64,000 nucleotides of DNA from Ctena decussata (GCA_963989385.1 OZ022499.1:48907757-48971756), one strand, 5' to 3'. Numbered from the stretch's first letter, positions 1 through 12,248 are shown. Numbers and translations: made by a program. Notes: a model not told the origin generated them from the letters alone.

Positions 1-437
1 TCCATGCAGCCTGGTCAAGTGATTTACCGTTCGCCTACACAATAGTTCAGCACAATGTAGTAGAAGAGATTCAGATCCAGCCAAAACGGACTCGGGCGAA
101 ATGGTATAAACTTTCAGTAAAAGCTAGACTTGCTCCAGTCGGATATATTAAATTGTCACATATATATTTTTTATCATACTTGATATTTCACTTCTTTCTT
201 CTTTTTATGGTCGATGCTTGGCTAGTCTAGAAATGAAATTTTCTCTTGTGGGTTTGTCTCAGATATATAGAAATCAGCCCTTTAACTATAGACTAGCACA
301 AATTAGAAAGAATGTATATTCAAGAAAATTTATGAAAAACGTGTATATTTCTAAGCCTTGGGCAAGGCTAAGTAAAAGCATTCGCCAATTTGCTTGTTTT
401 CCCGTACGCATCCTGAGTAACATTCGTCTTCATTATA
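1..437. other. No recognised feature
   Basis: AT-rich sequence with no convincing exon, RNA gene or repeat that I can pair elsewhere in the window. A 100-codon open frame begins in this stretch but runs into MITE-A, so it is not a credible gene. Confidence 0.5.
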
Positions 438-693
438 TGAGCCGCGACACGAGAAAACAAACAAAGTGGTATGTGGGCCCAGCGAAGACTAAGATCAGCC
501 TGGGCATTCACCCAGTCTGATCAGAGTCTTCGCTGTCCGCATGAAGCTAGTTTAGACCCTTAGTTACTCTTTAAGCGCTATGCGAAAACTCTGATCAGAC
601 TGGGCGAATGCCCAGGCTGATATTCGCCCAGTCTGATCAGAGTCTTCGCTGGGCGCACATGACACTTTGTTGGTTTTCTCGTGTCGCGGCTCA
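438..693. repeat. MITE-A copy 1 (palindromic MITE)
   Basis: The copy begins TGAGCCGCGACACGAGAAAA and ends with the reverse complement, TTTTCTCGTGTCGCGGCTCA. It is largely self-complementary: inner motifs such as GATCAGCCTGGGCAT and CCCAGTCTGATCAGAGTC recur in inverted order around an axis near TTAGACCC. It has no coding capacity. At least eight further full-length copies with the same ends occur in this window, so it is an abundant DNA-transposon-derived family. No target duplication is clear, and the superfamily is unknown. Confidence 0.9.
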
Positions 694-1364
694 TTAATCA
701 TAGCTTAGTTTTGTATAATACGGATTGATGTAGAACTTGCTAATGGATATTAACGACATGTTTAATAAAAATCATCCTTCCTGTCTCATCACTCACTTGT
801 TCACATTTGTTCATGAATAAAACCACGTTTTCCCAACCACTTGTTCATTTTCTTGTAATTCTCTAATATTTTAGATTCTTTACTCTTGCTCACAAGGCTA
901 AGAAGTATAAGAAACTGTCTGTGTGATGTATATGTACTTTAAGAATAAACTCCAAGGCCTAATTGCGTGCGAGTCTTAATATGCAAACATTACAAAGCAG
1001 ACTTTCTTCTCTTTAAGGATAACATAGGGAACACCTTGTATAAGCATGACTGAAATAACTAGAAATGTGTCCACTGGACACGGGTGCCCCCGCCTTGTGC
1101 CTTAAGTAAGATGGCGCCTTGTTTAAGGTACTGGCACTTGTAGGATACCTAGGTTCACAGAGGCAGACTTGTGTGGTACTTGGTTTATTGTTTTCCTTAG
1201 GCAGATGTATTGTGCTTCTTGGACCAAGTGGGTGGGGGTTGGAGGGTGGGGAGGGGGGTCACAATTGTGATATGCAATAACATTCTGTATCTTACCATAG
1301 AAATGGATGCCATGCGACTGCCCAAAAGATATAGTCCGGAAACAAGTAACTTTTCAAAAAATAA
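694..1364. other. No recognised feature
   Basis: No gene or pairable repeat was seen. A G-rich patch lies near 1228-1258. The stretch is otherwise AT-rich. Confidence 0.5.
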
Positions 1365-2815
1365 CTTACGGAAACCATTTTTTTAAGGAAATGAAGTTCA
1401 AAAAGGGTCATAACTCCCAAAGTAATTAGCGGAGTTTACCCTAAATTGAACTTGACCTGTATTTTATGACTATATATCTGTGTATAAAATGTATATCCAA
1501 TACATTAAAGGCCCCATTGCTCTATCAGCATGAAATATTTTATCGTGAGGTATCGCTGCAAACTTCTCACTACAGTATTATCGTTATTGGCCGGCTTTGA
1601 AAAATCAAAACGTCCTTGAGTTTATCATAAAATAGATTTGAAAAATTAACTAGTTCATTTAAGTTGCAAACTACAATGACCTACTTTCGATTTCACAAGC
1701 TTTATTTTATGGTAAAAACACAAGGTACAGGAGATAAAAATACAAGGTACAGGTGTTTAACAGTTGATAAAAATACAATGTACAAAAATGTTAAGCGAGG
1801 ATCCCATTGATTGTACCGCGGTTGCATTATTTCATTGCTTAATGGGGAACCAGAGACAAAAACCGTATTTTTATGGAGAGACATTTCATTTTTCTCAAAA
1901 TACTTTGTTCCTTCTTTTTTGCCAGTTATATGAGCCAAAAAAAAAAAAACACATCAACCGACATATTTTCATTAATTCTGAAGGCTGTATAGGTTTCATA
2001 ATGATTTGTATTTTGACGATTTTTACCACTGATAGGACTATGGAGACTTTAATCTTTGTAAAAGCTAACGAAAGAAAACCATTTTTTCGTACAAAATAAA
2101 GTAAAAACGGACCATAACTCCCATAATGATTGACGGATTCTACCCTTAATCAAACGTGATCTGTATTTTATGATAATATACCTGTGTATAGAATATGAAT
2201 CCAATACACTAATCTTTTCAAAACATAATGAATGGAAACCATTTTTTGTACAAAATAAAGTCCAAAAAGGGCCATAATTCCCATAATAATTAACGGATTT
2301 TTCCTTTAATTAAATTTGACCTGTATTTCATGATTATGTACCTGTGTATAAGGTATGAATCCAATACATTAATCTTTTCAAAAGATTATGAAAGGAAACC
2401 ATTTTTTTTCGCGCAAAATAAAGTAAAAAAAGGGCCATAACACCCGTAATGATCGATGTATTTTACCCTAAGTCGAACTTGACCTGTATTTTATGATTAT
2501 ATACCTATGTATAAAATATGAATTCAATACACCAATATTTTTAAAAGATATCGAACGAAAACCATTTTCGTACGGAACATACGTACGTACGTACGGACAG
2601 CTGTGATACTACATGCCGCCGCCCCCCCCCCCCCCCCCTAAGTCGAACTTGACCTGTATTTTATGATTATATACCTATGTATAAAATATGAATTCAATAC
2701 ACCAATATTTTTAAAAGATATCGAACGAAAACCATTTTCGTACGGAACATACGTACGTACGTACGGACAGCTGTGATACTACATGCCGCCCCCCTCCCCC
2801 CCCCCCCCCCCACAC
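1365..2815. repeat. Decayed tandem-unit element ending in poly-C
   Basis: Diverged units of about 160 bp are recognised by recurring phrases: 'gaaaccatttttt', 'gggccataa(c/t)tccc', 'acttgacctgtattttatga' and 'gaatccaatacactaat'. One unit lies at about 1365-1510 and at least three more run from about 2035 to 2620. The intervening ~500 bp is unrelated. The array ends in an (ACGT)n/ACGG tract, TACGTACGTACGTACGGACAG, followed by poly-C. This resembles the core-plus-tetranucleotide layout of pearl/Helentron-like elements, but I could not identify terminal inverted repeats. Confidence 0.6.
2471..2810. repeat. Near-identical 170-bp direct duplication
   Basis: The segment from 2471 (agtcgaacttgacctg...) through the poly-C run recurs at 2641 with a 170-bp period. 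By eye it is essentially identical outside the homopolymer. The junction falls in the C run. This is either a recent tandem duplication of the last unit or an assembly artefact caused by the homopolymer. Confidence 0.85.
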
Positions 2816-3231
2816 ACACACACACATTAAAAACGGCGTGGGCATAAAAACGGAGAAAAGGTATTTCATCCAAACAGTTGTGATATAAATATATATTGCT
2901 ATCATATTATTATTAGTAGAAGTAGTAGTATAAGACCAGTAGTAGTAAAAACAATATTTCCATATTTTCCTTATTGTTATTGTTTGTTATTATTTTGTTA
3001 TCTGTTTATACGCAGGCTTTACCAGTGATATTGTGTAAGATCCAGTTGCTTTTAGAAAGTCTTCATTCACATCCTTTAGAACAGATTCTGCTACCTGTGC
3101 GCTTTTTCATATGGTATGAAAGTGAAAAGTTGCTTTCTAGCCTGGATTTGCCCATATTTCAACTTAAATTGACAAGAAACGGTGATTTATGGCGTTTAAG
3201 CTCCCATTTATACCGTTTTTAGAGCGTTTAC
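2816..3231. other. CA-repeat edge and unassigned sequence
   Basis: A short (CA)n run at about 2811-2826 is followed by AT-rich sequence with a small (TAG)n-like patch at 2912-2950. No gene was recognised. Confidence 0.5.
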
Positions 3232-3851
3232 ATATCCTTTCGACGGCCGTAGCGTATTCATGCGTAATTGCTGACAATGACTTTTTGAACGACCCTCACA
3301 ACCTCATATATGCAGGCATCTTATTAATTTTGATTTCTCTGTATATGCCAGAAACATGGCCTTACACGCTCTTAGTATCAGTTCTAAAATGCATACTGGG
3401 AGGACACTAGACGCTTCCAACTGCCGAACAAAACTTGAAAAATTTACTTCTGAAATTCGGCTTTTACCTTGACTTTTTGTACCCGCCCTGCTAATCTTAC
3501 CAAACAAGCAGGGCCAAAACAAATATATGGGATAAACGTGCAATAAAAGGGAAAATAAGAAGACAAAGAAAAAGAGAAGAAAAGAGGGAAAGATCTGTAG
3601 CAAAATCGAAAAAAAAAAAAAAAAAAAAAACAAGTCCGTGCGCATGTTTCTTGGTAGGGTGACCCCTGCGCCGTGACCTCTGACGTCATGAGAAAAACAA
3701 GTGTCATTTATTGTGAAGCTAAATATGTCTCCTATCGATTGTACTTTCGATTTTACTCATCAAGTAAGCAAGTCAAAATTTAGGGTCAAATATTCTACCC
3801 CACCCTCTTTTATAACGATTTTCTTGAAACCTCTGGCCGTCGAAAGGATAT
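3232..3851. repeat. Dispersed repeat R3, copy 1, with 17-bp TIRs
   Basis: ATATCCTTTCGACGGCC at 3232-3248 is perfectly inverted at 3835-3851, enclosing 620 bp. The interior is homologous, in opposite orientation, to about 27475-28060. Shared anchors include 'gtcaaatattc(t/a)accccac', the poly-A / poly-T tract beside 'caagtgt', 'ggtcac' and 'actgggagga'. There is no coding capacity. It is probably a non-autonomous DNA element. Confidence 0.7.
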
Positions 3852-4204
3852 AACCTGCCTGCTTACCTACCTGCCTATTCGTTAACGCTTTTGCACCTAT
3901 AGAGTTTCTGTTACAAATGGTTTGTGCGAGCAGTGAAGAGTCAGGCCAGTTGCGCGGACGGTCGGTGTATTTTCTGTTTGCATATTTCCTTTTGCATTCT
4001 TTTTGCGTGCCGCGATCCGTGACACTAATGAGCGAAATAACGTTTTGTATGACTGACTTCAGTCTATGATGCTCTGAATTGTTTCCAACTTTCCTGCCAA
4101 AAACACTTTTGAGTTGTCATTCTGGTATGTTAGAAACGTCTTCTATTACTCCAGGGTATTGATTGATCTTGATGATTCAGCACTTAATGTTGTGTTCTAT
4201 ATTC
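3852..4204. other. No recognised feature
   Basis: No gene, repeat partner or RNA gene was recognised in this stretch. Confidence 0.5.
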
Positions 4205-4421
4205 GAGCCGCAACATGACAAAACCAACAAGGGTGGCATGTGCGCCCGGCGAAGACTCAGATCAGCCTGGGCATTCGTCCTTTCTGATCACAGTCTTCAT
4301 TGTACGCACTGGGGTAGATTAGACCTATAGCTACCCTTTTAGTGCATGGCAAAGACTCTGATCAGACTGGACTGCCGCCAAGGCTGATGCCACTTTGTTG
4401 GTTTTCTCGTGTCGCGGCTCA
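4205..4421. repeat. MITE-A copy 2
   Basis: The ends are GAGCCGCAACATGACAAAAC and GTTTTCTCGTGTCGCGGCTC, with the same inner CAGCCTGGGCATTCG and CTGATCAGACTGG motifs as the other copies. It is slightly shortened internally. Confidence 0.85.
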
Positions 4422-4544
4422 AATTTTGTGTTGTAATCAAAATTGGTTCATCTGTTCAATGTTGGAATTCGGAAAATGTTAAACACTAATATAAACCAAA
4501 ATTGCTTTAGTGTAAAAAAAGCTAAAGGTTTTCCCATAGCCTAA

Positions 4545-4788
4545 TAGCCGTACAGGCAGTGGGAGTTAGAGACCCACTGTATCTAGGGCACAACAGAGGA
4601 AAGGCGGAACCCATCTCTCTGTTTTCGCTGCCTTATCCTTCCCTGATTCGACAAAGGTACCCATTTACTGCTGGGTTGACAGTTTTCCTGTCGACGGAAG
4701 GCGAAACCTGGGCGCGATCTCACGACCTTCCGGCGACTTTCTGCACCATAACCGAGTCACTCTAACCACTCGACTATGGCGCCTCTCC
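4545..4788 (-). repeat. tRNA-derived SINE, family 1
   Basis: Read on the minus strand it starts GGCGCCATAGTCGAGTGG, which contains an A-box-like TAGTCGAGTGG. A degenerate B-box region follows, then a body containing CAGTAAATGGGTACC and GGATAAGGCAGCGAAAAC. The body is homologous to about 54405-54560. The tRNA-like head plus an unrelated body marks a SINE rather than a tRNA gene. Confidence 0.7.
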
Positions 4789-5066
4789 GAAAATTGTTTT
4801 AAAGAACACAAATGTGTCCTCATCGGCGAACTGTTTTAGAGTTTGATTTTTTTTTCTAAAAAACTCGCTTAATTGCGTGTCGACCCTGAAATCAAGACCA
4901 AGATCAAAAAAATCTGGTTAAGTCATTGCACAATCAACTTTCAACAGAATTAGGTAATAGGTTCAAGAAATAAGGTGTAAACAAGTTCTTTTCACGAAAA
5001 ACTTAACAGGATAAGAGTCCTTGGCGGTGCGTCAGCGTCACCAAGGTAAGCGTTGTCCAAATGACA
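4789..5066. other. No recognised feature
   Basis: AT-rich spacer between the SINE and MITE-A copy 3. Confidence 0.5.
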
Positions 5067-5303
5067 TGAGCTTGACACGAGAAAACCAACAAAGTGGTCG
5101 TGCGCCCAGTGCAGACTCAGATCAGCCTGGGCATCCACCCAGTCTGATCAGACTTTTCGCTAAGCGCTTAAAGGGTAGCTAAGGGTCTAAGCTACCTCCA
5201 TGCGGACAGCGAAGACTCTGATCAGATTGGGCGGATGCCCAGGCTGATCTGAGTCTGCGCTGGGTGCACAACCACTTTGTTTGTTTTCTCGCGTCGCGGC
5301 TCA
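5067..5303. repeat. MITE-A copy 3
   Basis: The left end is degraded (TGAGCTTGACACGAGAAAAC) and the right end intact (TTTCTCGCGTCGCGGCTCA). The palindromic interior is well preserved. Confidence 0.88.
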
Positions 5304-5559
5304 CATATCTATGCAGGTTTGCTGAATATCTACACACCACTTCACAAGATTCCACGCATGCGCAAAACTCCTCCTGTAACCTGAAAAAGGTAATCAAGGT
5401 AAGTAACACAAAGTGAGCTTTGTTTCATTAGTATGATTAAAATTCTACGACTGCCTCAAAATATGGTGCACACAGGTAATATTTTGGAAAAATAATGTTC
5501 TAAGTCTTCCGGTGACCATGAAATGTGCTGAATATAAGTAAAGAAAAATTTAACACTAA

Positions 5560-6330
5560 AGTCCTAGAATTAAGGTCAGCAAACCCTATACGTCCCAAAG
5601 ATATATTATTGCAAGTTTACACGAAACTGATTGGTGTAGGTCCTTGACCTAACGCCAACTAAATATCTTTTCCATCAGAAAGGTAGCAGTTCCCTTCCAG
5701 CACATCCCTCGCAGTTTCATCTACCAAACTAAAAATGAGGTCAAGGTCAAAGAAAGCTCATCAGCCTTTTCGCTGATCAAGAAGTAGACCCATAAAGTTT
5801 ATCAAATTCAACCACTGACTTATATAGTGAAACATGCAAAATTTAATAGTCTAGATCTGCTGAGATCTTGAAAATAGGGTTTGTGCCTGTCCTGAGATGA
5901 CGAGGCCATGCTGGTTTGTTAAAAATCCAACTGACAGAACAGCGATCGGGTGCAGGCAAGCCATTTATAACATTCTTCGACCTCTTCTAACCTATAAAAT
6001 GCGGTTAAGGTCACGTAAACCTAATCAGTTCTGTCCCTTCTGCCACTGATGATCTCATGCTTGTTTGATAAAAAAAAACATGATATGATGTAGACAAGCC
6101 ATTTTCAGCATTTCACGACAGTCTGTGACCTTGAAAATGTAAACACATACTCAGTTTTGCCCCTTCGCCAACTGATGATTAAATGCTAGTTTGGAAAGAA
6201 TCAGGCATTTCTTCAAGAGATAAAATATAAAAAAAAACACTTGACTGCACGCCAAGGCCCATTTTACCTTGAAAAACTTTGCAAGTTCTGGCACAAGCAG
6301 TTCCATCACTGCACTGAAACATCAAACTGC
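5560..6330. repeat. Old, diverged tandem array
   Basis: Several degenerate units of roughly 130-150 bp are marked by 'aaggtca(a/c)', '(c/t)tcag', 'cc(c/t)ttc(g/t)cca(a/c)tgatgat' and 'atgctagtttg'. The clearest are around 5740, 6000 and 6130. They are too decayed to assign to a family. No coding sequence was seen between 5304 and 6376. Confidence 0.45.
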
Positions 6331-6376
6331 ACCAATTTGGGGAACATTACAGTAATTATATTAGTTGTCCAATTTT

Positions 6377-7745
6377 TATAGCCCCACTTTGAAACAGTGG
6401 GGCTATACTGGATTTGGTCTGTCCGTAATTCCGTAACGCTTTTTTGTGTGTCAGTTTCCTCAGGAACTGTTGGAGCTCTTCTATTCTATTCTATCCAATA
6501 ACCTTACAAGGTCGTTGGGCACCTCAGATTACTTTAAAACAATCCCTTTCCACCTTGTCTTGTTTTCAGCTGCCCTAGCTGAACTTGCAAAATCCATCCC
6601 TGTCGGCTGTCCACTCTTTAATATTGTCTTCCCACCTCTTCTTCTGTCTACCTCTTCTTCTTTCCCTTTCACTGTGTCCTGTAGAATCGTCTTTACTAAA
6701 CCAGAAGACCTTAAGACGTGGCCAAACCAACTTAGTTTCCGTTTCTTCACCAGCGTCAGGAGTTCATCATATTCTCCAATGGCTGCTTGGGTCTTTCTGT
6801 GAACCTCCTCAATGTTCATATGGTCCTTGTACGTAATGGTCAGTAACCTTCGGTAGCATCTCATCTCAAAGGCCTGCGTTCTTTTCTCTAATTCTGCTGT
6901 CAAGGTCCACGATTCACAGGCATACAGAAAAATATGGAAATGACAAGGGAGCGCATAAGTTTCAGATATGTTGTAATCTCTCCAGATCCGTTTCAGCTTG
7001 CTAAGAGATGAAGTGGCTTGTGCAATTCTTGAGAGAACCTTCTGTTTTGAGCCACTGCTCCAAGGTATTTGAAGCTTGTTACGGTACCCAACTTCTGCCC
7101 TTTTACCTTGATCTCCCTCTGGATGCCATCTGCGCTGTTTGTCATCAGTTGGGTCTTCTCAGAAGCTAGAATCTTGGACAATACCTTGTTGTATTGTGGG
7201 ATTGAGAATCGGGCTCATTACTCTTATTCTTCCCTTTATTTGTCCATTTTTCTGTCTTTTCAGGGTAAATTTGTGTCACAGTTTTCTCAGGAACTGGGCA
7301 AGCTACAGTCTTCAAACATTGCATACATATGGAAAATGAGTGATTATATTGTGGGATTGAGACTCAGGCTCATTGATTTTGTTCTTCTATTTTATATCCA
7401 TTTTTCTTTCTTGCTATAATTGTTATGTTAACATTGAAAAATTGTGTCAGAGTTTTCTCAAGAAGTGTTGCAGCTAGAATCTTGAAACTTGGTATACATA
7501 TTGATGATGAGTTCTTGTATCCTGGGTTTAAGACTTGGGCTCATTGCTCTTATTCTGCTCTTTATTTATCCATTTTTCTTTGTTTCAAGGTAAATAAGTC
7601 ACAGTTTTCTCAGGATCTATTGCAGTTAGACACTTTATTTGGTATACGAATAAACAATGTTATAGTGTGTGATTGACAAACAGGATTATTACTCTTAGTC
7701 ATTCTTTATTTTTCAGTTTTCTTTCTTTTCATATTTAGAATGTTA
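6377..7745. repeat. Helentron-like element (P2), split by a LINE
   Basis: It opens with a perfect hairpin, TATAGCCCCAC at 6377-6387 and GTGGGGCTATA at 6397-6407. A short GTCCGTAATTCCGTAAC tract follows, then units containing 'gtcacagttttctcaggaac' and 'cttgaaacttggtatacata'. The units continue after the LINE insertion, to about 7745. The far terminal repeat was not found, so that end appears truncated. The layout matches P3-P7 below. Confidence 0.65.
6481..7180 (-). pseudogene. RTE-like LINE 3' fragment (reverse transcriptase C-terminus)
   Basis: This is a broken C-terminal part of an endonuclease/reverse-transcriptase polyprotein. Minus-strand translation gives, in order, ASEKTQLMTNSADG...EIKVKGQKLGTVTSFKYLG (about 7000-7170), then in another frame LYACESWTLTAELEKR, then AFEMRCYRRLLTITYKDH and KKRKLSWFGHVLRSSG, and finally GMDFASSARAAENKTRWKG after a further frame change near 6660. 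These phrases are typical of RTE-type elements that are abundant in marine invertebrates. The 3' end carries a short (TAGAA)n tail at about 6481-6500. The fragment is 5'-truncated, has several frameshifts, and is inserted in P2. Confidence 0.82.
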
Positions 7746-9348
7746 AAAATATGTGTTGAAATTTTCTTTGCAACTTTTTTTTGCTCGTTTTATATGGCAG
7801 TGCATTACTAAAGCGGTGCAACTGGGCTAAGTCAGATCCTCTGATAGTGCTGGTTCAGAATGTTTACGGCTATTCCATCTGGGCCAGAGGTTATAAAACT
7901 TGAGTATAATCTCAAACTCAAAATAAAGCACACTGATTGGCTGCTTCCGAGCATGAAATGACGTACGGATGAAAGGTGATTAGACTTTTGCCAACTCTTA
8001 TATTATTCCTAGCCGGGTCTCAAAGAAATTTGTCTTGTGGTAAGGGAAAACAGCGAAGTCATATATAAGCTAGAGCTGACAACAACATCGTTTCTTTCTT
8101 TCTTTCCTTTCTTTCTTTCTTTCTTTCTTTCTTTAATTAAGCTCTAGAATGACAAGCAAAGGCTCAGGCCAGCCTGTGCAGACTGGGTAACGGCTGTACC
8201 AAAGAAAACATGTGCATTACTGACATTGGAGTCGTTTTCTAGTCAAGAACTAATACAGAATATAGTATTATGCCAGCCTTCTACTTACATTTTCTACCCT
8301 ACAACCGCATCTATGGAAATAATACTCAGCCGTCACACATGGATCCTGGGTCTGTCTATATAGACCGTCAAGGTCTCACGTTTTTTGACTTTTTGTCGAG
8401 TACCCTATTCTAAATAATGGGAGAATCGGTTTGATATAGTCATGCCTCGGCGCGAAATACCCTTTTTGAGCTAATGTGCCGTGAAACCTTTATCACTCAT
8501 AGCTCATTTAATGCATATATACATACTTTATATGACCTCCGATTGTCTACACTATCGACGGTCTAGTCTCTTTTTCAGGCATTATTGTTGCTCTTGACTT
8601 CAATTTTGCCGTAACGGAGCATTTAGGGAGGTCCCCGGGAAAGAACCGATATCAGACATTAACCACCTGGCGTGTGGCAGCCTGAACCTCGTCAAAGGAG
8701 CTATGAGCATCACGATTTTTAGGACGTATCCCGATTGACTCCAATAAAATCTGTATTACATTTTTACTGCTGTAGTTGTCTTGATCTAAGCTCACATGCT
8801 GAAAAGAATATGTAATTTTTATTCATTTATTTATTTATTTGTTTATTCACATATATTGCTTTTGTGTGATACGTCAAAGAATCGAAACCTTAACGTTTTG
8901 CATGACTAAACAAAAGCATATTTTATTTTCTGACATCGCCGAATAACTGTGTAACATACGAGTACCTAACTGCAGCCAAGGTGCGAACTTCAAATTTTGT
9001 TTGTTACGTAATGCGCACAAATGTAAAAAAAAATCATAAGACATGAATCGACTCATAAGGCATAAATTGACTCGAAATTTTGTATCCTCGATTTCGCCGT
9101 AATGGTGGCATATCAATATAATGCACGTTTTGCGGAGTTATGGTTTCCAAGCATTATTCGCAGTCCTGCCGCAGATTACATGTATCTGTATAGTGCGCGA
9201 ATAAACAAAAAAATAACATATTTTTAATATGCTGAGTTTCTTTGATGGTCCTTGAGGAATAAATCTGACTCGAGACACATCAGTTTATCATTTTAGAAGA
9301 GCTTTACAGGTATAAGAATGAATGGCAATCAGTGGTAACCCAAACCAG
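7746..9348. other. Gene-free stretch with a TTTC microsatellite
   Basis: No gene was recognised. A (TTTC)n run lies at about 8094-8134. A short MITE-A-like remnant ('ggccagcctgtgcagactgg') is at about 8169-8188. A TTTA-rich patch is at 8820-8845. Confidence 0.5.
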
Positions 9349-9447
9349 CGGGTAAACAACGTCGATATGGCGTCGTTTCAAAGTCTGTGCGACGTCATGA
9401 CGTCGCACGGACATTGATACGACGTCATGTCAACGTTTGTGCACGGT
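9349..9447. repeat. CRE-rich palindromic MITE, copy 1
   Basis: The core GTGCGACGTCATGACGTCGC (9387-9406, continuing to AC at 9408) is a perfect palindrome made of overlapping GACGTCA/TGACGTC motifs. It is flanked by 'aaacaacgtcga' and 'gtcaacgtttgtgcac'. The same lexicon recurs at 9855, 23973, 26484, 27293 and 48208. Confidence 0.6.
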
Positions 9448-9854
9448 GGGAAATCAGGCTACTCCCTGATTCTACCTCTACAGCCATGGCTTGCAAAATT
9501 CGGTCTGTTCCTCTCCATCACGCTGAAGATTTAATAAACATCTTAACCTGGTTAATTATGACGATAAACGTTTTTTATTTCAAATGGAGCAGACAAAAAT
9601 GACAAACAGATTCACTGGAAACGGTGGTTTGTGTTTTTGTTAAAGATCTGTTAAACATCTGCTGACGTCATGCTGTTGCGGCTCATTACTTTGTTGGCAC
9701 GTGCGACTGTTCCCACGCTCCTGGCAATCAAAATTATTTATACAGACAGATATTCGTCTCTGGCAGAAAAAAAGGCAATCCAAAAGCACATATAGCTGAA
9801 ACAACGATGTTTGAATGTCGATGCAATGTGATGGAACAAGCGCACCAAGCAATT

Positions 9855-10020
9855 AGCGTCAAAATGACGTATTTTGACGTTGTTTCAATGTATTGGCGAC
9901 GTCATGACGTCACACTGACATTGACAGGACGTTATTTTTATGTTGTGATTGTATCAGCATCGATGCTATGAAATGACATCGACGCTGATAAGATGTTGTT
10001 TCGATGTCGTGTGGTCGGTA
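9855..10020. repeat. CRE-rich palindromic MITE, copy 2
   Basis: It contains GCGACGTCATGACGTCAC plus 'tgacgttgtttcaatg', 'gacattgacaggacg' and a shorter internal palindrome around GCATCGATGC. Ends are uncertain. Confidence 0.5.
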
Positions 10021-10280
10021 TAAAACGTTTGTAGTCAAACTAAACTGTCCTTGGAATTCTTCGGGTTGAGTATATGTATATAAATAGTGTTTGCTACTTC
10101 TGGCTGTCTGTTTTTTCATTATCCCTTCCAACTGTCTCCCATCGAAGTACCTGAAACTTTTTAACACCCAATTATCCATTTATGGGCGCAGTCTGGTGAT
10201 CTGTCTGACGTGAAAAGAAAAGAAGAGAGAAATCGCTCAAGAAAGTAACCTATCGCAGTAACAAGTGCAACCAATCGAAA

Positions 10281-10325
10281 CACCGCTCGGCCAATTCCGT
10301 GAATCACGGAATTGGCCGAGCGGTG
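10281..10325. repeat. Perfect 22-bp hairpin with 1-nt loop
   Basis: The arm at 10281-10302 (CACCGCTCGGCCAATTCCGT then GA) is exactly inverted at 10304-10325, with a single A between. Weaker symmetry continues outside (AATCG / CGATT). It could be a MITE core or a scar of a foldback or template-switch event. Confidence 0.9.
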
Positions 10326-11148
10326 CTCCGATTGAAGTGCAGCAGGGCATAGGCTAGACTGATACTCAGTCTCTTATTCTAATTGTCTGCATAGTATTTG
10401 TTTATTCATTAATTTTCTAAGATCTGTTTAGTTTACCAGGAATAAGATTTGAGCAAAACGTGAACTTAAGTTTGTTTCAGATCGGAAAATATTCAGAAAA
10501 GCAACACAGAAATTACTTTGCTTCAAATAGGAGACTGGGCACAAGTCTAACTTTTGCCATACTTAATCATACGGTGAAAAAAAAACGCATCGACCAAACA
10601 CCCCCGCAGTGCTCACCGTGATTTTCAAACTCATTAAACACCGATGGATGACAGTTGTAAAAAAGCCTTTGATTCCAGCAGTCTGACCTGTCGATATCGG
10701 CATAGGTGTCAAACATACGGTGTACAAAAAGTAGGGAATATCAAGCTATCGAAAATTCAAATCCATCTGAAACGGCAGGTGTCCATCAGATAAATATTCG
10801 GTAAGACATTGGATGGTGTATTCTGTTACGTGATTTGCGTGCAAAATCGCTTTAGACACGGGGTGGACACCCTTTTTTTAACACAAATCAAGTATGGCTA
10901 CAGATCTTTTTCAGATTACAAAATTTACACAGAAACACTCGCCATGAGACATTGAACAAGCTGAAAATTGGTTTTACACACTGTTTCGTCATCTAGATTT
11001 CGGTGACTCGATCTACCTTTTCGATTTTGGTTTTCTGAATTTCTTCTCAAAATCATAGTTTTGAAGAAGACGCATACAAAACTTAAAACTCATTAAAAGT
11101 ATTTGCGTAGATAGGAAGTTATGCGCTTGGTTTAACATTCGTAAATAT
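10326..11148. other. No recognised feature
   Basis: No gene, RNA gene or repeat partner was recognised. Confidence 0.5.
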
Positions 11149-11228
11149 TCAATGCGGACAGGAAAGACTCTGATCAGACTGCGCGGATGCGCAGGCTGGT
11201 CAGGGTATTTATTGTTCGCACATGCATT
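11149..11228. repeat. MITE-A remnant
   Basis: 'atgcggacaggaaagactct' followed by GATCAGACTGCGCGGATGCG and CAGGCTGGTCAGGGT matches the right half of MITE-A. The TIR is lost. Confidence 0.55.
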
Positions 11229-12248
11229 AACTCTCCTTCTACCATGCCACTGCTAAAACTGCTGAAACATCCATGCATCAATATTTCGGTACTCAGCATT
11301 CTTGTGTAATAAGCAAACTTTTGAGTAATGCATGTTACGCCCCTGCTAACTACCTTATAAATGTGCAGCTGTCATTTCTTATAAATCTGAAGAAATAAAT
11401 GATGCCTGTAACATGGCTTTTGCATTAGTGGATTATAGACCTATTTCTCAGATGCGTGTTAAAATATTTGTTGTTTAAATACATTTGCATACGGTTATAT
11501 AAAAATCATCGAAAGTTCCATGTGAATATGTTTTCAGATTTATTGACCGCTTTGAAAATACCATAAAGAATCAGTGATCTTTAATTCTAATGCACTTACA
11601 AATATAACGCGACGTCTGATTGGATAACGTCAAAAATTTGTGACAGTATATTCTGCGATAGGTTGCATTCCACCATTAATTTTCCATAGACGACAATGTT
11701 AACATCTGGTCATTTTATTACAAAACTGTACATACAAAGTTTTCCAAACCTGTCTTGCTTTAAAGTGTCATCCTAGCCTATCAAATTGAAATGAAAACAT
11801 CCACTGCCTTCCCATCTCAGTGAGCCGCTAAGCTAGGCTGAGTATGGCAACCATCGATTCGTACACCAAAAAAAGAGCATACTTTTTTCCTTGGGGATCA
11901 GTTACCAAAATCAACCCCATCTCCTTCTGGTAAAATATTTCTCAATTAAATATGCCTTTTTGTAACTATCATTTGTTGGTCTTTTTTTATACTGCAAGAA
12001 ATCTAACATGCATGATTGACAGATGACGTCATCTCTCTTACAATGTAGACCTAATGCTCTCCCCGAAATAGGCGGGGCAAGTCCTCATGAATATTTAGTG
12101 GAATGTACCCGATATACTATCGCAAACCCGACACCATTAAGTGACGTCGCTTCTCATTGGCTGACGTTTGGCTTTACGTTGCTGACGGCGCTTGAAATGG
12201 GTGCAAAATAGTACATTATGAGAGGTGAAAAAGGAGAAAAGTGCATTA
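11229..12248. other. No recognised feature
   Basis: AT-rich with no gene recognised. A short open frame from 12023 has no family resemblance. Confidence 0.5.

Noticed and set aside
2711..2905. Glycine-rich small protein
   Set aside because: It is the poly-C tract read on the minus strand.
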